From Isoetes taiwanensis (lineage: Eukaryota > Streptophyta > Lycopodiopsida > Isoetales > Isoetaceae): a DNA stretch of 64,000 nt. This document shows, one piece after another, positions 21,323 through 31,690 of this stretch; the first letter of the stretch is position 1, and every line of letters begins with the position of its first letter. The position numbers and the translations under genes were made by a program. The stretch is from contig JAJEKV010000090.1 in assembly GCA_021234155.1 (NCBI GenBank), forward strand, positions 4,152,952 through 4,216,951, given 5' to 3'. The notes beneath the pieces were generated by a model. It did not search any database and was not told the DNA's origin. It worked only from the letters and a program-made list of their open reading frames with translations.

Positions 21323-22001
21323 GGGAAATTTACCAGAATAACCTTAATTGTTGACTTAATTCCCAAAAAGCCCTTTGTATTTTTGAAATTCCCAAAATGC
21401 CCTTAATTCTTAAGTATTTTCCCAAATAGCCCTTTGTATTTTAAAAATCACCAAAAAGCACGTATTTACAATAGGGGATCATTTTATAAAGAGGAAGTGG
21501 TTCTTACACATGACAATAGTTTGCAAAATAAATTTTCAAAAATCATTATGACAAAATATGCGACAGAAAATGTCAAATAGAATTTCTACAACTGCCTTCA
21601 TTATGCCCGGCATTACCACAACGTGTGAACTTGTACATACGCTTTTTTCAATCCTTGTCTTCTATCCTATCCCGTTTTCTTTTAGGCCTACCAGGAGGAT
21701 GACATGTTGCAGGAGGTAGCAATTCATTACAAGTAACATGTATAGGTATAAAGCAGCTTCTCCACAAGATGCCTACAAAGTTTCCGCTTCAATACGATTT
21801 CTATAAAAGCATTAAGTTAATCGTCTTCGATCATTTCTAGTATTAGAATGATAGGCTTATCTCTAGCTTTTGGTGATTTTTAAATTACAAGGGGCTATTT
21901 GGGAAAATACTTAAGAATTATGGGCATTTTGAGAATTTCAGAAATATGAAGGGCTTTTTGGGAATTAAGTTAACAATTAAGGTTATTTTGGTAAATTTCC
22001 C
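21323..22001. mobile_element. non-autonomous Mutator-like element with ~140-bp TIRs
   Basis: The first ~140 bp (GGGAAATTTACCAGAATAACC onward) recur as an inverted copy at about 21866-22001 ending GGTTATTTTGGTAAATTTCCC. The arms share a series of phrases such as CCCAAAAAGCCCTT and TTCTTAAGTATTTTCCCAAATAGCCCYTTGTA (given as a consensus in two parts: TTCTTAAGTATTTTCCC and AAATAGCCCYTTGTA). The element is flanked by TTATAAAA at 21315-21322 and 22002-22009, an 8-bp duplication that could be 9 bp with one mismatch. Long TIRs starting GGGAAATTT fit a MULE; hAT is the alternative on TSD length. The ~400-bp centre has no coding frame. Confidence 0.8.
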
Positions 22002-22009
22002 TTATAAAA

Positions 22010-23850
22010 AATGACGAGCTGATGGTTGGGCTATTCATACATTGATTGGAAATCTGGTCGCTATGCCTATGTTCTGAGATGAACTTCAATACAGAATAGG
22101 ATTCTGTATTTAGACATTTGCTGGATCAAACTATAGTTTTGACTATTTTTCTCCTTTCATTCATAGAGGTAAGTTCAACTCTTCGAATAACTTTCTAAAG
22201 TGTTAATACCTCCACCATTGTCATATCTGAACCTTAAGCATGCAACTAAATTTGAGGCATATGATTTACAAAGTTATATATGAGATGTTTATGCAGGTAG
22301 AAAGTCTGAATCTTTTGCTTTTGACGTGCTCATCCACATCACTACAACACTCAATCCTCCCTATTTATTGGTAACAGTCTATCTTTTACATCATTGAAGA
22401 CCTCCATTGTTGGTACATGTGTACATCATTAAATCTATGGCATCATGGCATCGGTTCTTGGAGCTCTCGTTCACAATAAATCATGCTTGCAACCCTTTGC
22501 AGGGGTATGATTCCATCCTCTACTCTGTAAGTATCTATGTTCTCATATAATGCTTTGCATGTGCATCTGAAACAATTGCTGAATACCAAGTTAGATATTC
22601 AAAAGCACCAAGCATCCAACATGGCTACAACAATCTTAACTCAACTTCCTATCCAGACATTGACGTCTGTAGTTTGATCCGATTGAAATAGGCAAAAATA
22701 TATCGAGGGCATTAATCGATGATCCTTCTTCTTTAGATCAATTTATTTTTTAGGATTCTTTTCCTTCTCAGTATATTCATTACAATAATTATTGGCTTCA
22801 TAAAATCTCGTCGTTGTTTGGATCTGCTATAGTGGTTGGGCATCTATGCATACGCCTTCAAGGAGCTTAGCAATTTGTTGGACTTACTCCACATGTGGTG
22901 GGCTTAAATTAATCCTTGGATCTATAACCAGTAAAAGAGATCTATTTTAGATTTTTTGGCTAAGCCTGTAAAAGATGCTATTCTGTACAGGACTAGTCTA
23001 GCTTGGACCTTAAACAAAAAAATACTATGTTCTGTTAATTTTTGTTTGCATTTCGGTATCAGGATAATATTTGGTGTAAACTGGTGCATAATGAGACATA
23101 ACATGGACTATGGCATCAAAACATTGTCTTAACCCAGTAAATCGGCAAGCTCTAAGTAATGCAAACCATCTGGAAGTATCAGCTCTGTTAGTAGATCCTC
23201 ATGTTCACAAAAATATGTTGCATATAAGATCCACTAGATATCAGGCAAATACAAACCATTTGGCGACTACTTCGAGATTAAGATAACTTCGCAAAGGGAA
23301 GCACATACAATAGAAAAAAACCTATTTGAAAAGTACCAAGCCATATAACATGGCTATAACAATCTCAACTCAACTCTTATCCTTCTAGGAAGGCAAAAAT
23401 CTAATACCTTAAAATAACATTGTAATTTGTGCTATCAAAAGAATACAACTTTTTACTACAATATTTTCATGCCATTTCTTTTTAAATCAAATTGGCAGCA
23501 TGACATCCTAATTGTTTTGAGAAGCATAATTTTGAGCATTGTTTTGAAAATATTCACGGCGGGATGAAAATGGTAAGACCTTTGGCAAATGACCCTCAAA
23601 CAGGAACTCTTCCAAGTTAGCATGCACCAGAAAAAGCTATGCATAATCTAGGAAAATAAAGCAACATACTTGGAAGTCTTGCATCGCGAAACAAAACTTA
23701 TCCAAATCGCTTCCATGTTTAGGAATGCTTGAAGACCTGAAAAAACTTGATTAAATCCTTATAGGCAGGAATTACCTGAGCTTTAATCCGTACAGCTAAA
23801 AAGTTGTACCAGATCGTAACAAGGACAGACTGAGTGAGACATAAACGATT
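22010..23850. other. 1.8-kb AT-rich region, no gene
   Basis: Only short frames and no recognisable protein or RNA motif. A phrase AACATGGCTACAACAATCTTAACTCAACT at about 22618 recurs at about 23347 in altered form (given here as AACATGGCTAYAACAATC), suggesting an old internal duplication about 730 bp apart. Confidence 0.45.
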
Positions 23851-24249
23851 TTAGGGAGGAAGGAAGGAAGGAAGGAAGGTACTTTTATCGTCCACGGAGA
23901 CCAATCGGTCTATGGGACCCAATACAAAAACGCAGCAAGCGGATTACTGCCCGGATTAAAAAACCCCCGCCCCGAAGGGTTTTCGAGGGAAAAACCGCGG
24001 GCGAAGAATCAGCCCTGGCCGACAAAAGCGTGCTAATCATATAAAATGCGTAAACATCCCAATATATACAGGGCATGCACCACCCCCCGTAGTGCCTAGT
24101 CACGGACAACCAGGCGGGGCAAATGTGACCTTTCAGGTCCCGATTACCTCTGGATGTATGACCCGTGGCACGTCTTGACGGTGTGTTCATCGCCAAATGC
24201 AAGGGCACGCGTCCGGCCGCACTAAGGGAGGCGTGTCGGCCCGGATCGG

Positions 24250-26105
24250 ACCGGGCACCGGGCAACTCTGGAAAGTGTGAGACTCATCCTCAATGGCACC
24301 CGCTTGACAAGACTTGCGAGCACGTCCCGGGGCTCCCCAATCCACCGCCCGCCTCGATCTGCGAAGATGGTGGGCACCGTCGCGAATGGAGGCAATGAGT
24401 CTGGCGCTTTTTGAGGGGCGGGGAACGCAGTGGTAGAGTGTGGGCCCGCTTTCTGAGGGTTGATGTGCTCCTTGTAATGGGCCATTTTGACCTGCTCTAG
24501 AGCAATGGGGTCCCGAGCTTGCCAAGGAAACAAGCATCTAGGTACTCCCCTCAGGGCTGTCACGTCGGCCCATTGCGCCCAGACGCGATCATTATCACGC
24601 GTTCCATCTGGCGAACCACGATCTCTCTTACCCTCCAACAGGGCCTAAGCGGCTGCGGACTCATGGCCATAGTGTAAGCTAGGTGCGGGGCCGAGCATCA
24701 CCCATAGTAACCACTTTACGAAAATAGGCGATGTGTCTATCATCAAATTTTGCCACCGGCGGCAAGAATCCGGTTTCTACGCCCGGAATCGATAGGGGAC
24801 CAAGGTTTCACCCCAAGTGCCCGTGCCAAAATGCCTTACGCACTGCTCCAAGTCATTCCAGTGTCGCCAAAGAGGCGGCCAGGGCCCCAAACCTCGACCC
24901 GTCTGAAGGGCGGGCTCGACCCGGTTCGGGAATAGATGTGGACCGATGGCCCCAATCATATAGCTCACGGTGATTTGTTGTTTACGCATGGCATAAAGCG
25001 CTTTCCAAACTGCTGTCACCCATAGCGGATAGACGCCTCCCAGGCCAGGCGAGGGAGGGGAACTCCACCCCTAGGTACTTGTAGGTGGGCGTGACGCCCA
25101 CGGTATCCCCCGATATGTGAGTGCAAGAGGCATGGGGTGACGGAAGAGGATATGAGAACCACCCCGGTCTTGGCCGATTGACGCCATGTCCGTAGCCCGA
25201 CAAAATGTGTCTAGGGCATCCGGTGAGACCGCATAGCTTCGGGGGTGTGGGCCGCCAGCCAACATCGTCCGCATAGATAGATGAGCCGGATGACCCGGTG
25301 CAAAAAGTCGTATGCCATCCCCCATGCTCGAAGCCGGGGCTCTAACCGACAATGTAGAGGCCAAAAAGTGTTGGCGAGAGGGGGCAACCTGCCGGGACCC
25401 CGATACTACCGGTGAATGCTTGGTCTGGCCGGCCGCATCCCGCCAAAACAACTCTCATACAACCTCGTATATGGCATTCTCGCACGCATACGGGAGCCCC
25501 AGGTTGGCGTAGTCTAGCCTACGCCTTTTCCTGGGACCAGATCAAAAGCCTTTTATGAAGTCCACAAAGCGACAATACAAGTCCAGTAGATGATTCCGGC
25601 CGTCTTCAATCGCCCGCAGCCAGAAAGATATGGTCAATCGTTGAGTGGCGGGGTCGAAGCCCCGCCTGTGTGAGGGCTCGCACATCCGGCCGCTCGCCCG
25701 GGCTAACCAATCGCTTTTCGAGAATGCCACCCAGCGGTTTGGCAAATACCTGAATCGACCATGATCGTCCGGTGGTGGCCGACAAAGGTGGGTCGCCCGC
25801 CTTGTGAATGGGAACAACCCCGCCAGGGTCCATTGTCGGGGAAACCCTCCCCCGCAATGCTCGTTGAAACGGTAGTGAGGACCGACAAGCGGCTGCCCCT
25901 CGCCCACTTGAGTAACTCCGGCACCGCATACCATCGTAGGTCACCGCCTTCCCATTAGCTAGCCGTTCGGGGCCCTCCTCAACATCCTCGGCCCACGAGA
26001 ACCAATGGGGGCCATCCCGTGGGGGTATGGGCGTCACGCCCCCTCGGCGGGTCATAGAGCTCGCCGCAAGTACTCGCTCCCACGCCGGTGTGATGTCCCC
26101 GTAGG
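24250..26105 (-). pseudogene. LINE reverse transcriptase region, multiply frameshifted
   Basis: Fragments in alternating frames give the RT order. Near 25990-25940 is LANGKAVTYDGM (finger). Near 25880-25790 is GVVPIHKAGDP. Near 25760-25650 are FAKPLGGILEKRL and RALTQAGLRPRHSTIDHIF. Near 25560 is LYCRFVDFIKGF, equivalent to the first catalytic Asp strand. The second half is too damaged to show the catalytic DD pair. At 24290-24270 IEDESHTFQSCPVPGPIR repeats the C-terminal motif of copy 1. It would have copied element RNA at the nick. The RTQAGFRPRHST-like block is shared by several LINE clades, so I do not assign one. Confidence 0.8.
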
Positions 26106-26602
26106 GCCGGGCTGGCCTTCAAGCACTCTCAAGGCCAAAAAGGTTCGAGGATGAGTGTCCAGCAGTCGAACATCTCCCTCGATGTTGGCAAGGTACCGCT
26201 TTGTGTCCTTCGTGATGGGCGCTGATCGCGGTGTGGTGGCCTCGCAAGCGGGTACCGATCCGTATCGTGGATGGAGCCGCCAGCTATGTTTTTATGTTCG
26301 CATCAAACCATCTGTTACGCTGAATGTTGCTGACCCGAGCGCGACGGGGTCTGCGCAAAGCACTGTCCGCCGCATCCCGTAATAGCTTAAGTCACCGGTC
26401 TGCATCACGCTTCTAGTGTGGAGGTCTCGCAGAATTACCGAGGGCGCCCATGAGCATCTCGCAAGTCCTCGCCGCCATAATCGAAGTCTCAACCGAGGAC
26501 GGCGAGGCCGCATAGTGGGGGTTCCGCGCTCGCCAAACCAGGTCCAAATATAGTGGGAGGTGATCCGAAGTCGACCTCCTCATCCCGACCGCATTGCCCA
26601 CC

Positions 26603-27216
26603 CTAAACGACCCGATGAGATGCATATCTTAGCGCAACTACAAGCACATAGTCCACCACACTAGACCCTCCCCCGATTGTCCTGCCTGATGTGCACTTGG
26701 AGAATCGGGCCACCGCGGAAAGGCCATTGCAAATTATCAAGTCAAAAATGCCACATAGCAGAGCAACCGCCGCCAAAGCGAAAGTGACCTGGCTGTCATC
26801 CGACCCGCGTGGCCAGGCTACTTCTGCGGGGCGTAGCTGCAGGACATCGTCAGCGAGGGGGTCAAGTCGCATGGGCTGCTCTACTCCTGTCCGTGCATTG
26901 AAATCTCCAAGAAGGACGACCCTACCCAACTGCTGATGCTGCTGTATGTCATCATATAGATCGACATACGGGTCCATCCTATCCGCATCGGGGTGGCTGC
27001 GATAGAAGGTGCTGTCTGCGTGAGGGAAATAACAGGCGGCCAGAAAAAGAGGGTTGCCACTGGTATTATGCACACGAACCCAGAAGTACCGGTTGTGTCT
27101 GTCTGTCTTCTGGAGGGTAACCGAATGTGCCAAGGTTGTCCGGTAGTAGCAAGCCACTCCCCATGACCCCACCGTCTCCGCATGTATTGAAGACCGAAAA
27201 TGTTGGTAACCCGCAA
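26603..27216 (-). pseudogene. LINE AP-endonuclease domain
   Basis: A 189-codon frame from 27172 carries the endonuclease core: YFWVRVHNTSG, LFLAACYFPHADSTFY, then VVLLGDFNARTG with the catalytic Asp/Asn, and CTSGRTIGGGSSVVDYVL near the end. The beginning of the domain lies in other frames (27216 and 27353), where MRVTNIFGLQYMRRRWGHG marks the substrate loop and IFLMEHGAS corresponds to the LxEt metal site. The frame ends at 26603, before the final SDHxP motif, which lies in a different frame (ADFGSDHLPLY-like at about 26560). It nicks target DNA in related elements. Confidence 0.8.
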
Positions 27217-27599
27217 ATCGTAGCCTCAGTGCTCAAAGATGCCCCATGTTCCATGAGGAAGATGAGATCCATAACGGCCGCCACCACGGAAGTTCGACCG
27301 CCCCCTTCTGCCAAGGGAAGCCTCGACAATTCCATGAGACCACCCGGAGGCACAATTCCTATTTGTCAGCAGGGATGGTATGCGCAGCCTGAGTCGCGGG
27401 GGGAGGACGGGAAGCGAGGCCGAAAGGGAGAAGTAGATGGAGCAGAGGCGCGATGTGGTGGAGAGGGGGGGCCGCGAGGGAGCAGTGGAGTAGGAGCAGG
27501 AGAAGGGGGGCCGTGGTAGTAGAAGCGTAAGCAGGGGCCGCGTCGGTACCGGGTTGGGGCTGCGGGTCCGCAAAGCAGCAGCAGTCAGTGTCCGGAAAA

Positions 27600-27830
27600 T
27601 GTGCATCCTACCTCGAACCAATCCTGCGGCACCCCCCTGTTGGCGAATGCCTCTGACCCTGACAAGCTCCTGTCTGCGTGCCTCCTGTTGCACGGGTGTG
27701 AGGTCCCGGTCCACGTACAGGGATGTCCCCTTCAACATCTGGCCCTGGCGCAATATGGCATCACGCACCTGTGCATCCGCAACCGTGAATATGACAAGAT
27801 AGCTTTGGCAAACTTAAATGCCCCCACTTA
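27600..27830 (-). pseudogene. LINE ORF1, C-terminal domain piece
   Basis: The minus strand from about 27800 reads VADAQVRDAILRQGQMLKGT, then LYVDRDLTPVQQEARR and RVRGIRQQGGAAGLVRGR. This resembles the C-terminal domain of L1-like ORF1 proteins, where a strand ending in D(l/f)s precedes a conserved helix. It would bind element RNA. The frame is open from 27768 to 27226, but the sequence after about 27600 is low-complexity Ser/Pro/Arg and may be the ORF1-ORF2 spacer. 5' truncation removes the rest. Confidence 0.55.
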
Positions 27831-27835
27831 TGAAG

Positions 27836-28398
27836 AATGCACCCATCTATGAAGAACCTTGAGTCCTAGGGATGGAGTTCGAGGTTTCAGAATATGCTTT
27901 GGTATCTTCAATTTGAACAGTAGATATCTTGCCTGAATAAGATGTAATGGTTGAGATTATTGTAGATGGCGTCACGTAGGGGACGAGGGCTTTATAATGC
28001 ACCCATCCCGAGATTTTTAGTTATTAAGCTTAATCGATATTGTAGGGTTTATAGTTGGTTTGGATGGGTTTAATCATATTGCAAGGTATGGTTGGTTTAG
28101 ATGGACGAAAGCTCTAGAACTTGGAGCATGTAGCTACACACAAATATGTTCATTTGCTACAACACTAGTTTGAAGCCCAGGATTCAATTAAATTTGTTGT
28201 GTGTTACGCACGAGTCTCTAAATATCGATATAGGTGTAAAGATTTGAAATCTCAAGTATGGGAAAGAATTGGGTACGAAAAATCTAGATGACATTTATTG
28301 AATCGAACTAGCAGTGCAAAAGCAACAAACTACTAAAAGAACAAACTGGCGGCGACGACTGCCGCCACGACAAATTCTTGTATGAATAATAAAAAATA
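27836..28398. other. intergenic
   Basis: No gene. ATGAAGAATGCACCCATC at about 27830 and AATGCACCCATCCCGAG near 27997 share a phrase, possibly an old local duplication. Confidence 0.4.
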
Positions 28399-28476
28399 GG
28401 GGTGGTAGCTCAGTGGAACAACGCCTGCGAACATGCGTGGATGCAAGAGGTTTGGGGATCGAATCCCCACAACCCC
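28399..28476 (+). mobile_element. tRNA-like sequence, probable SINE head
   Basis: GGGGTGGTAGCTCAGTGGA (28399-28417) contains a near-perfect pol III box A. TTTGGGGATCGAATCCCCA (28451-28469) forms the T arm and contains box B, and CAACCCC can pair with the 5' end. The central part does not fold into a D arm and a 5-bp anticodon stem with a 7-base loop, so a working tRNA is unlikely. Plant tRNA-derived SINEs keep exactly the two boxes. The body and 3' end of a SINE could not be delimited. Confidence 0.55.
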
Positions 28477-29320
28477 AACTAGCTTTTGTTATCGTTCTTA
28501 TATTTTCCTTTAAAGGGTGCAATTGCAAATCATTATTTATGGGACAATACTAGACTGTAAGACTAGACTTTTGAATTTCAACTAGTCCTCAGATTTTAGC
28601 GTTGTAAACTTTCCTTTTAGGAGGAGTCGAGGAGCGCATTGCTGCAACATGAAATATAAACAACGTATGGAAACGTATGGAAGGGCAATTTAGAAATGTA
28701 ATGCAGAACAGAAACTTGAGCTAAAGATTCTCCCCTTTAGAACCTACTGACCTACATATAATTCGGATTCATGAAAGAATGAGGGCTCTATCATCAAGCT
28801 AAAGTCATTCGAAGCTAGAGCAAAGTAATGCTAAAAATCAGTCCTCGCTCCAAGTGTCTAGTGTCTACGTAATATGCACCACCTGTTTGCCAGGATCCTC
28901 AGATCAACAATGTGCTTTCCAAATTCCAAAGGTTGTGTAAGCATTGCATATCTCATTGGACACAATAAGCATCAGAAAAAGCAACCAAGAAAACCATACA
29001 AAGTGTCTAAAGATAATCATCTCAATATGCACCGTTGTGTGACTTCTTTGACAAGTTAACAAGAGATGAATGGAAGATTAGAAAGCTAGACTAGTGAATG
29101 TCTGGACAACGACATTTTGCTGACAATATTTCGACAAACAACGCACAAGCTTGAAAGGATCTTGCTGAGTGGGCATATGAACAAGCTCCAAATACGATGT
29201 GAGGTTTAGTTCTTTTCAATGGAAGCAATTGTGACATATAGCTCTGGAACCTGAAGTAGTTCATACAAGCAAGTATCAACAACGAATTATATCAATAGGA
29301 AATCTTAGACATATGTGCAC
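28477..29320. other. intergenic, nothing recognised
   Basis: No supported gene; short frames on both strands without motifs. Confidence 0.4.
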
Positions 29321-30110
29321 GTTGTTCAACATATACCTTGGGCATTTGATGCTTGATCCGATGATAATTAATTTTGTGTGTGGACTCCATAGAAGACAAT
29401 GGCTAGCAACCTTGTTGTATGTGTACTTTCGGTAAGGAAACTGGTGATAGTGATGTCAAGTGTCCAGTCAAAGAATACTTTGCTAAGCTGCAATAAGCGA
29501 ATCCCAACGATTACATTGTAGTTTCCTCCAAAATTCTTTTCTTCCTTCTCCTAGAAGCTGTTACTTGGCTTTAGTTTTATTTCCCTCTTTGTCTATGTTC
29601 TGGTTGATCTGTACACTAAAAATAGACTTGATAATAAGTCACTTTTCCATCTGAAGAGGTGGTCACTAGCAATTCAGAAGCATAAGTTCTTGAGCCATTC
29701 TATATGCGGCCATTCTTCTGCTTGTGTGGGCATCACACTAGGTCCGATATTCTAATGGTCGACCATGAACAGCAGAACGGGAAGTCGCACCAGGAGTTTT
29801 GTGCAAGTTGTTCAACATATACTTAGGCATGTAATGCTTGATCTAGTGATAATGATAGAAGACAATGGCTAACACCTTGTTATCTGCAATGGGTGAATCC
29901 CAACAATTACATTGTTATTTCCTCCACTTCTCCTTGAAGCTCCTACTATGTTGTAGTTTCCTTTCCCTCTTTATCTATGTTCTGGTTTATCTGTAGACTG
30001 AAAGCAGACTTGATAATTAAGTCACATTTTCCATCTGAAGACGTTGTCACTAGCAATTTAAAAGCAGAAGTTCTCGAGACATTTTGTATACGCCCATCTT
30101 GCAACTGTAC
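29321..30110. repeat. diverged ~0.4-kb tandem duplication
   Basis: The sequence from GTTGTTCAACATATACCTTG (29321) through TCTATGTTCTGGTTGATCTG and CTTTTCCATCTGAAGAGG to about 29730 recurs from 29807 to about 30110, as GTTGTTCAACATATACTTAG and then TCTATGTTCTGGTTTATCTG. Several indels separate the copies. The second copy runs into the PPR relic. Confidence 0.8.
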
Positions 30111-30345
30111 TATTGGAGCTTACAGACTGCATGACTATGACAAACAAGCCATTAAGTCATTTAAGGAAATGCAGCTAGCATCCACAAAGCCTAGTAGAGT
30201 CACTTACATGTCCGTCTTAACTGCTCACTCTAACTAATGTAGGTGTATTTGTACAAAGCCAATGGGTTCATGCTAGCATACTCGATAACACAACCAAAGT
30301 TGATGTTTATAATCCATTTGCAAGCTTAGGATTCTCAGAACTTCG
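30110..30345 (+). pseudogene. pentatricopeptide-repeat (PPR) protein relic
   Basis: The plus strand reads YRLHDYDKQAIKSFKEMQ, ASTKPSRVTYMSVLTAHSN and, after a stop and frame change, FVQSQWVHASILDN. This is the helix pair and spacing of a plant PPR motif (ALxxFxEMxxxgxxPdxvTfxxvLxAc) followed by the qG..VH start of the next, as in PLS-class organelle RNA-editing factors. Less than two repeats remain and the frame is broken, so it is not functional. Confidence 0.7.
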
Positions 30346-30519
30346 TCTCATGTCATTGGTCCTGCGTAATTTTTGATACCTTCTCAAGGTTTTTAATTGC
30401 AATCCGTTCTGTCATACCAGATCAACGTCCTTACATTTTGGTCTAGTTGAAGCCCTCCAAGCTGATTAAATAACTTTGGCATCATGAATAATCAATGACA
30501 AAATGCACAAAAGCATCAT

Positions 30520-30637
30520 GGTTATCAGCTGTGAATAGTGGCTGCAACCAACTAAGCACGTCTTCAATAGCAAGAAATGGTTATCAGCTGTGAATAGTGG
30601 CTGCAACTAGCTAAGCATGTCTACAACAACAAGAAGC
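30520..30637. repeat. 59-bp tandem duplication
   Basis: GGTTATCAGCTGTGAATAGT at 30520 recurs at 30579. Both units continue GGCTGCAAC and ACTAAGCAYGTCT with a handful of changes. Confidence 0.9.
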
Positions 30638-30639
30638 TT

Positions 30640-31627
30640 TCGCACCCATGGATCATTAACCTTATTTTTGGAATATTGGATTTCTGTAATTTCATAGCTT
30701 ATAACACGAACAACATCCAGCGTGCTCTATAGTTGGGAATAATCCTGCTTGCAAGCTATTCCAAAGCGTGTATTTACTGCAACACTTGCCTCTCCAACTT
30801 CTGTTAAACATCCATCAACTCATGGAATTTAAAATGAAAATTTGAACGAACAGAGTGGATGAGGCATCTCATAATGCAAGATGATATGAATCTATACCAT
30901 TGGGTATAATTCAATCTTGAAAAAAAAAATTAGGTCGAGAATGTTAATGTGTATTTTGAGCGTGATAACCGGAAATATATTTCAGCTTCAATAAATGATC
31001 TTATTAGCTGCACAATAGATGGTCTTCAAATTATAGATGAATCTTAGGTCAACTCCTACCAAATAGTATCTATTAGTTTGCAAATATAATCACAATAATT
31101 GGGCCTTTATATATTGGGTTTATATTCAAAGATTGTGTTTGTTTCGAACTTTAAATTGTATGGGCAAGTAGAGTACATGGTGCATGTTAAGGATGTAGTT
31201 CTCACATTGAGCACGTCTTTGAGGGATCCACAATATTTGCCTTTGAGGGATCTGCAACTATAATAACTTTGGCATGGATACCATATAGAAGTCGTGAAGG
31301 GTAACAACTTTGAGCTAGGAGTCTTGCATCAAATGCCCATATCAACACACACCATACTTATGTGCGGCAACGCAGGGCACACATTTGTGACGTGATGCCA
31401 TGTGACAGATTATTTGGGGGACTCATTGTTGTTTTGGGATGAGATTTTTGCCTCCTTGAAGTACACATATATATAAGATCACGTTGAGATCACCATAAAT
31501 ATGCAAGTGATGAACTACAATTACAAAAGTTGACTATATCCTTTCTTGCAAACATCAACTTGTAGTGTTATCGGAAGTTGCACAAATGGACGTTAAAGGC
31601 CAAGTAAAAACATAAGCCAGGACATTA
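30640..31627. other. AT-rich region upstream of a Helitron end
   Basis: No gene recognised. At 31361-31384 GTGCGGCAACGCAGGGCACACATTTGTG is a decayed version of the Helitron hairpin at 31628 (written here in two parts: GTGCGGCAACGCAGGGC and ACACATTTGTG). This may be the body of a non-autonomous Helitron whose 5' TC terminus I could not place. Confidence 0.4.
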
Positions 31628-31657
31628 GCCCGGCAACGCCGGGCACACATTTACTAG
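31628..31657 (+). mobile_element. Helitron 3' terminus (hairpin plus CTAG)
   Basis: GCCCGGC AAC GCCGGGC (31628-31644) is a perfect 7-bp stem with a 3-base loop, followed 9 bases later by CTAG (31654-31657) and then a T. A GC-rich hairpin shortly before CTRR, with insertion before T, is the defining 3' signature of Helitrons, which move by rolling-circle replication. Only the terminus is certain; element length is unknown. Confidence 0.8.
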
Positions 31658-31690
31658 TGTTTAATTAATAACTATTGTGTTTGTTTTGTC

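Larger units (their letters stand above)
23853..27835 (-). mobile_element. GC-rich LINE (microsatellite-tailed family, copy 2, longest)
   Basis: Minus-strand non-LTR element. From right to left it has an ORF1 C-terminal piece (~27600-27830), an AP endonuclease (~26600-27220), a reverse transcriptase (~24700-26100), a C-terminal Cys/His segment (~24250) and a conserved 3' UTR. The 3' UTR (23880-24005) matches the copy at 4.06 kb nearly base for base (GTCCACGGAGACCAATCGG, then GATTAAAAAACCCCCGCCCC). The 3' tail on the minus strand is (CCTT)n, whereas copies 1 and 3 have (CTATT)n. The element is strikingly richer in G and C than its surroundings. Frameshifts and small deletions are frequent. The 5' edge and TSD could not be fixed. 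Confidence 0.88.

Noticed and set aside
20932-21366. Minus-strand 144-codon ORF
   Set aside because: Runs into the TIR of the Mutator-like element and has no recognisable domain.
27127-27519. Plus-strand 130-codon ORF
   Set aside because: It is antisense to the LINE endonuclease and spacer and is Gly/Arg low complexity; a shadow of GC-rich sequence.
28399-28476. Functional tRNA gene
   Set aside because: Box A, box B and T arm are present, but no proper D stem or 5-bp anticodon stem with a 7-base loop can be drawn.
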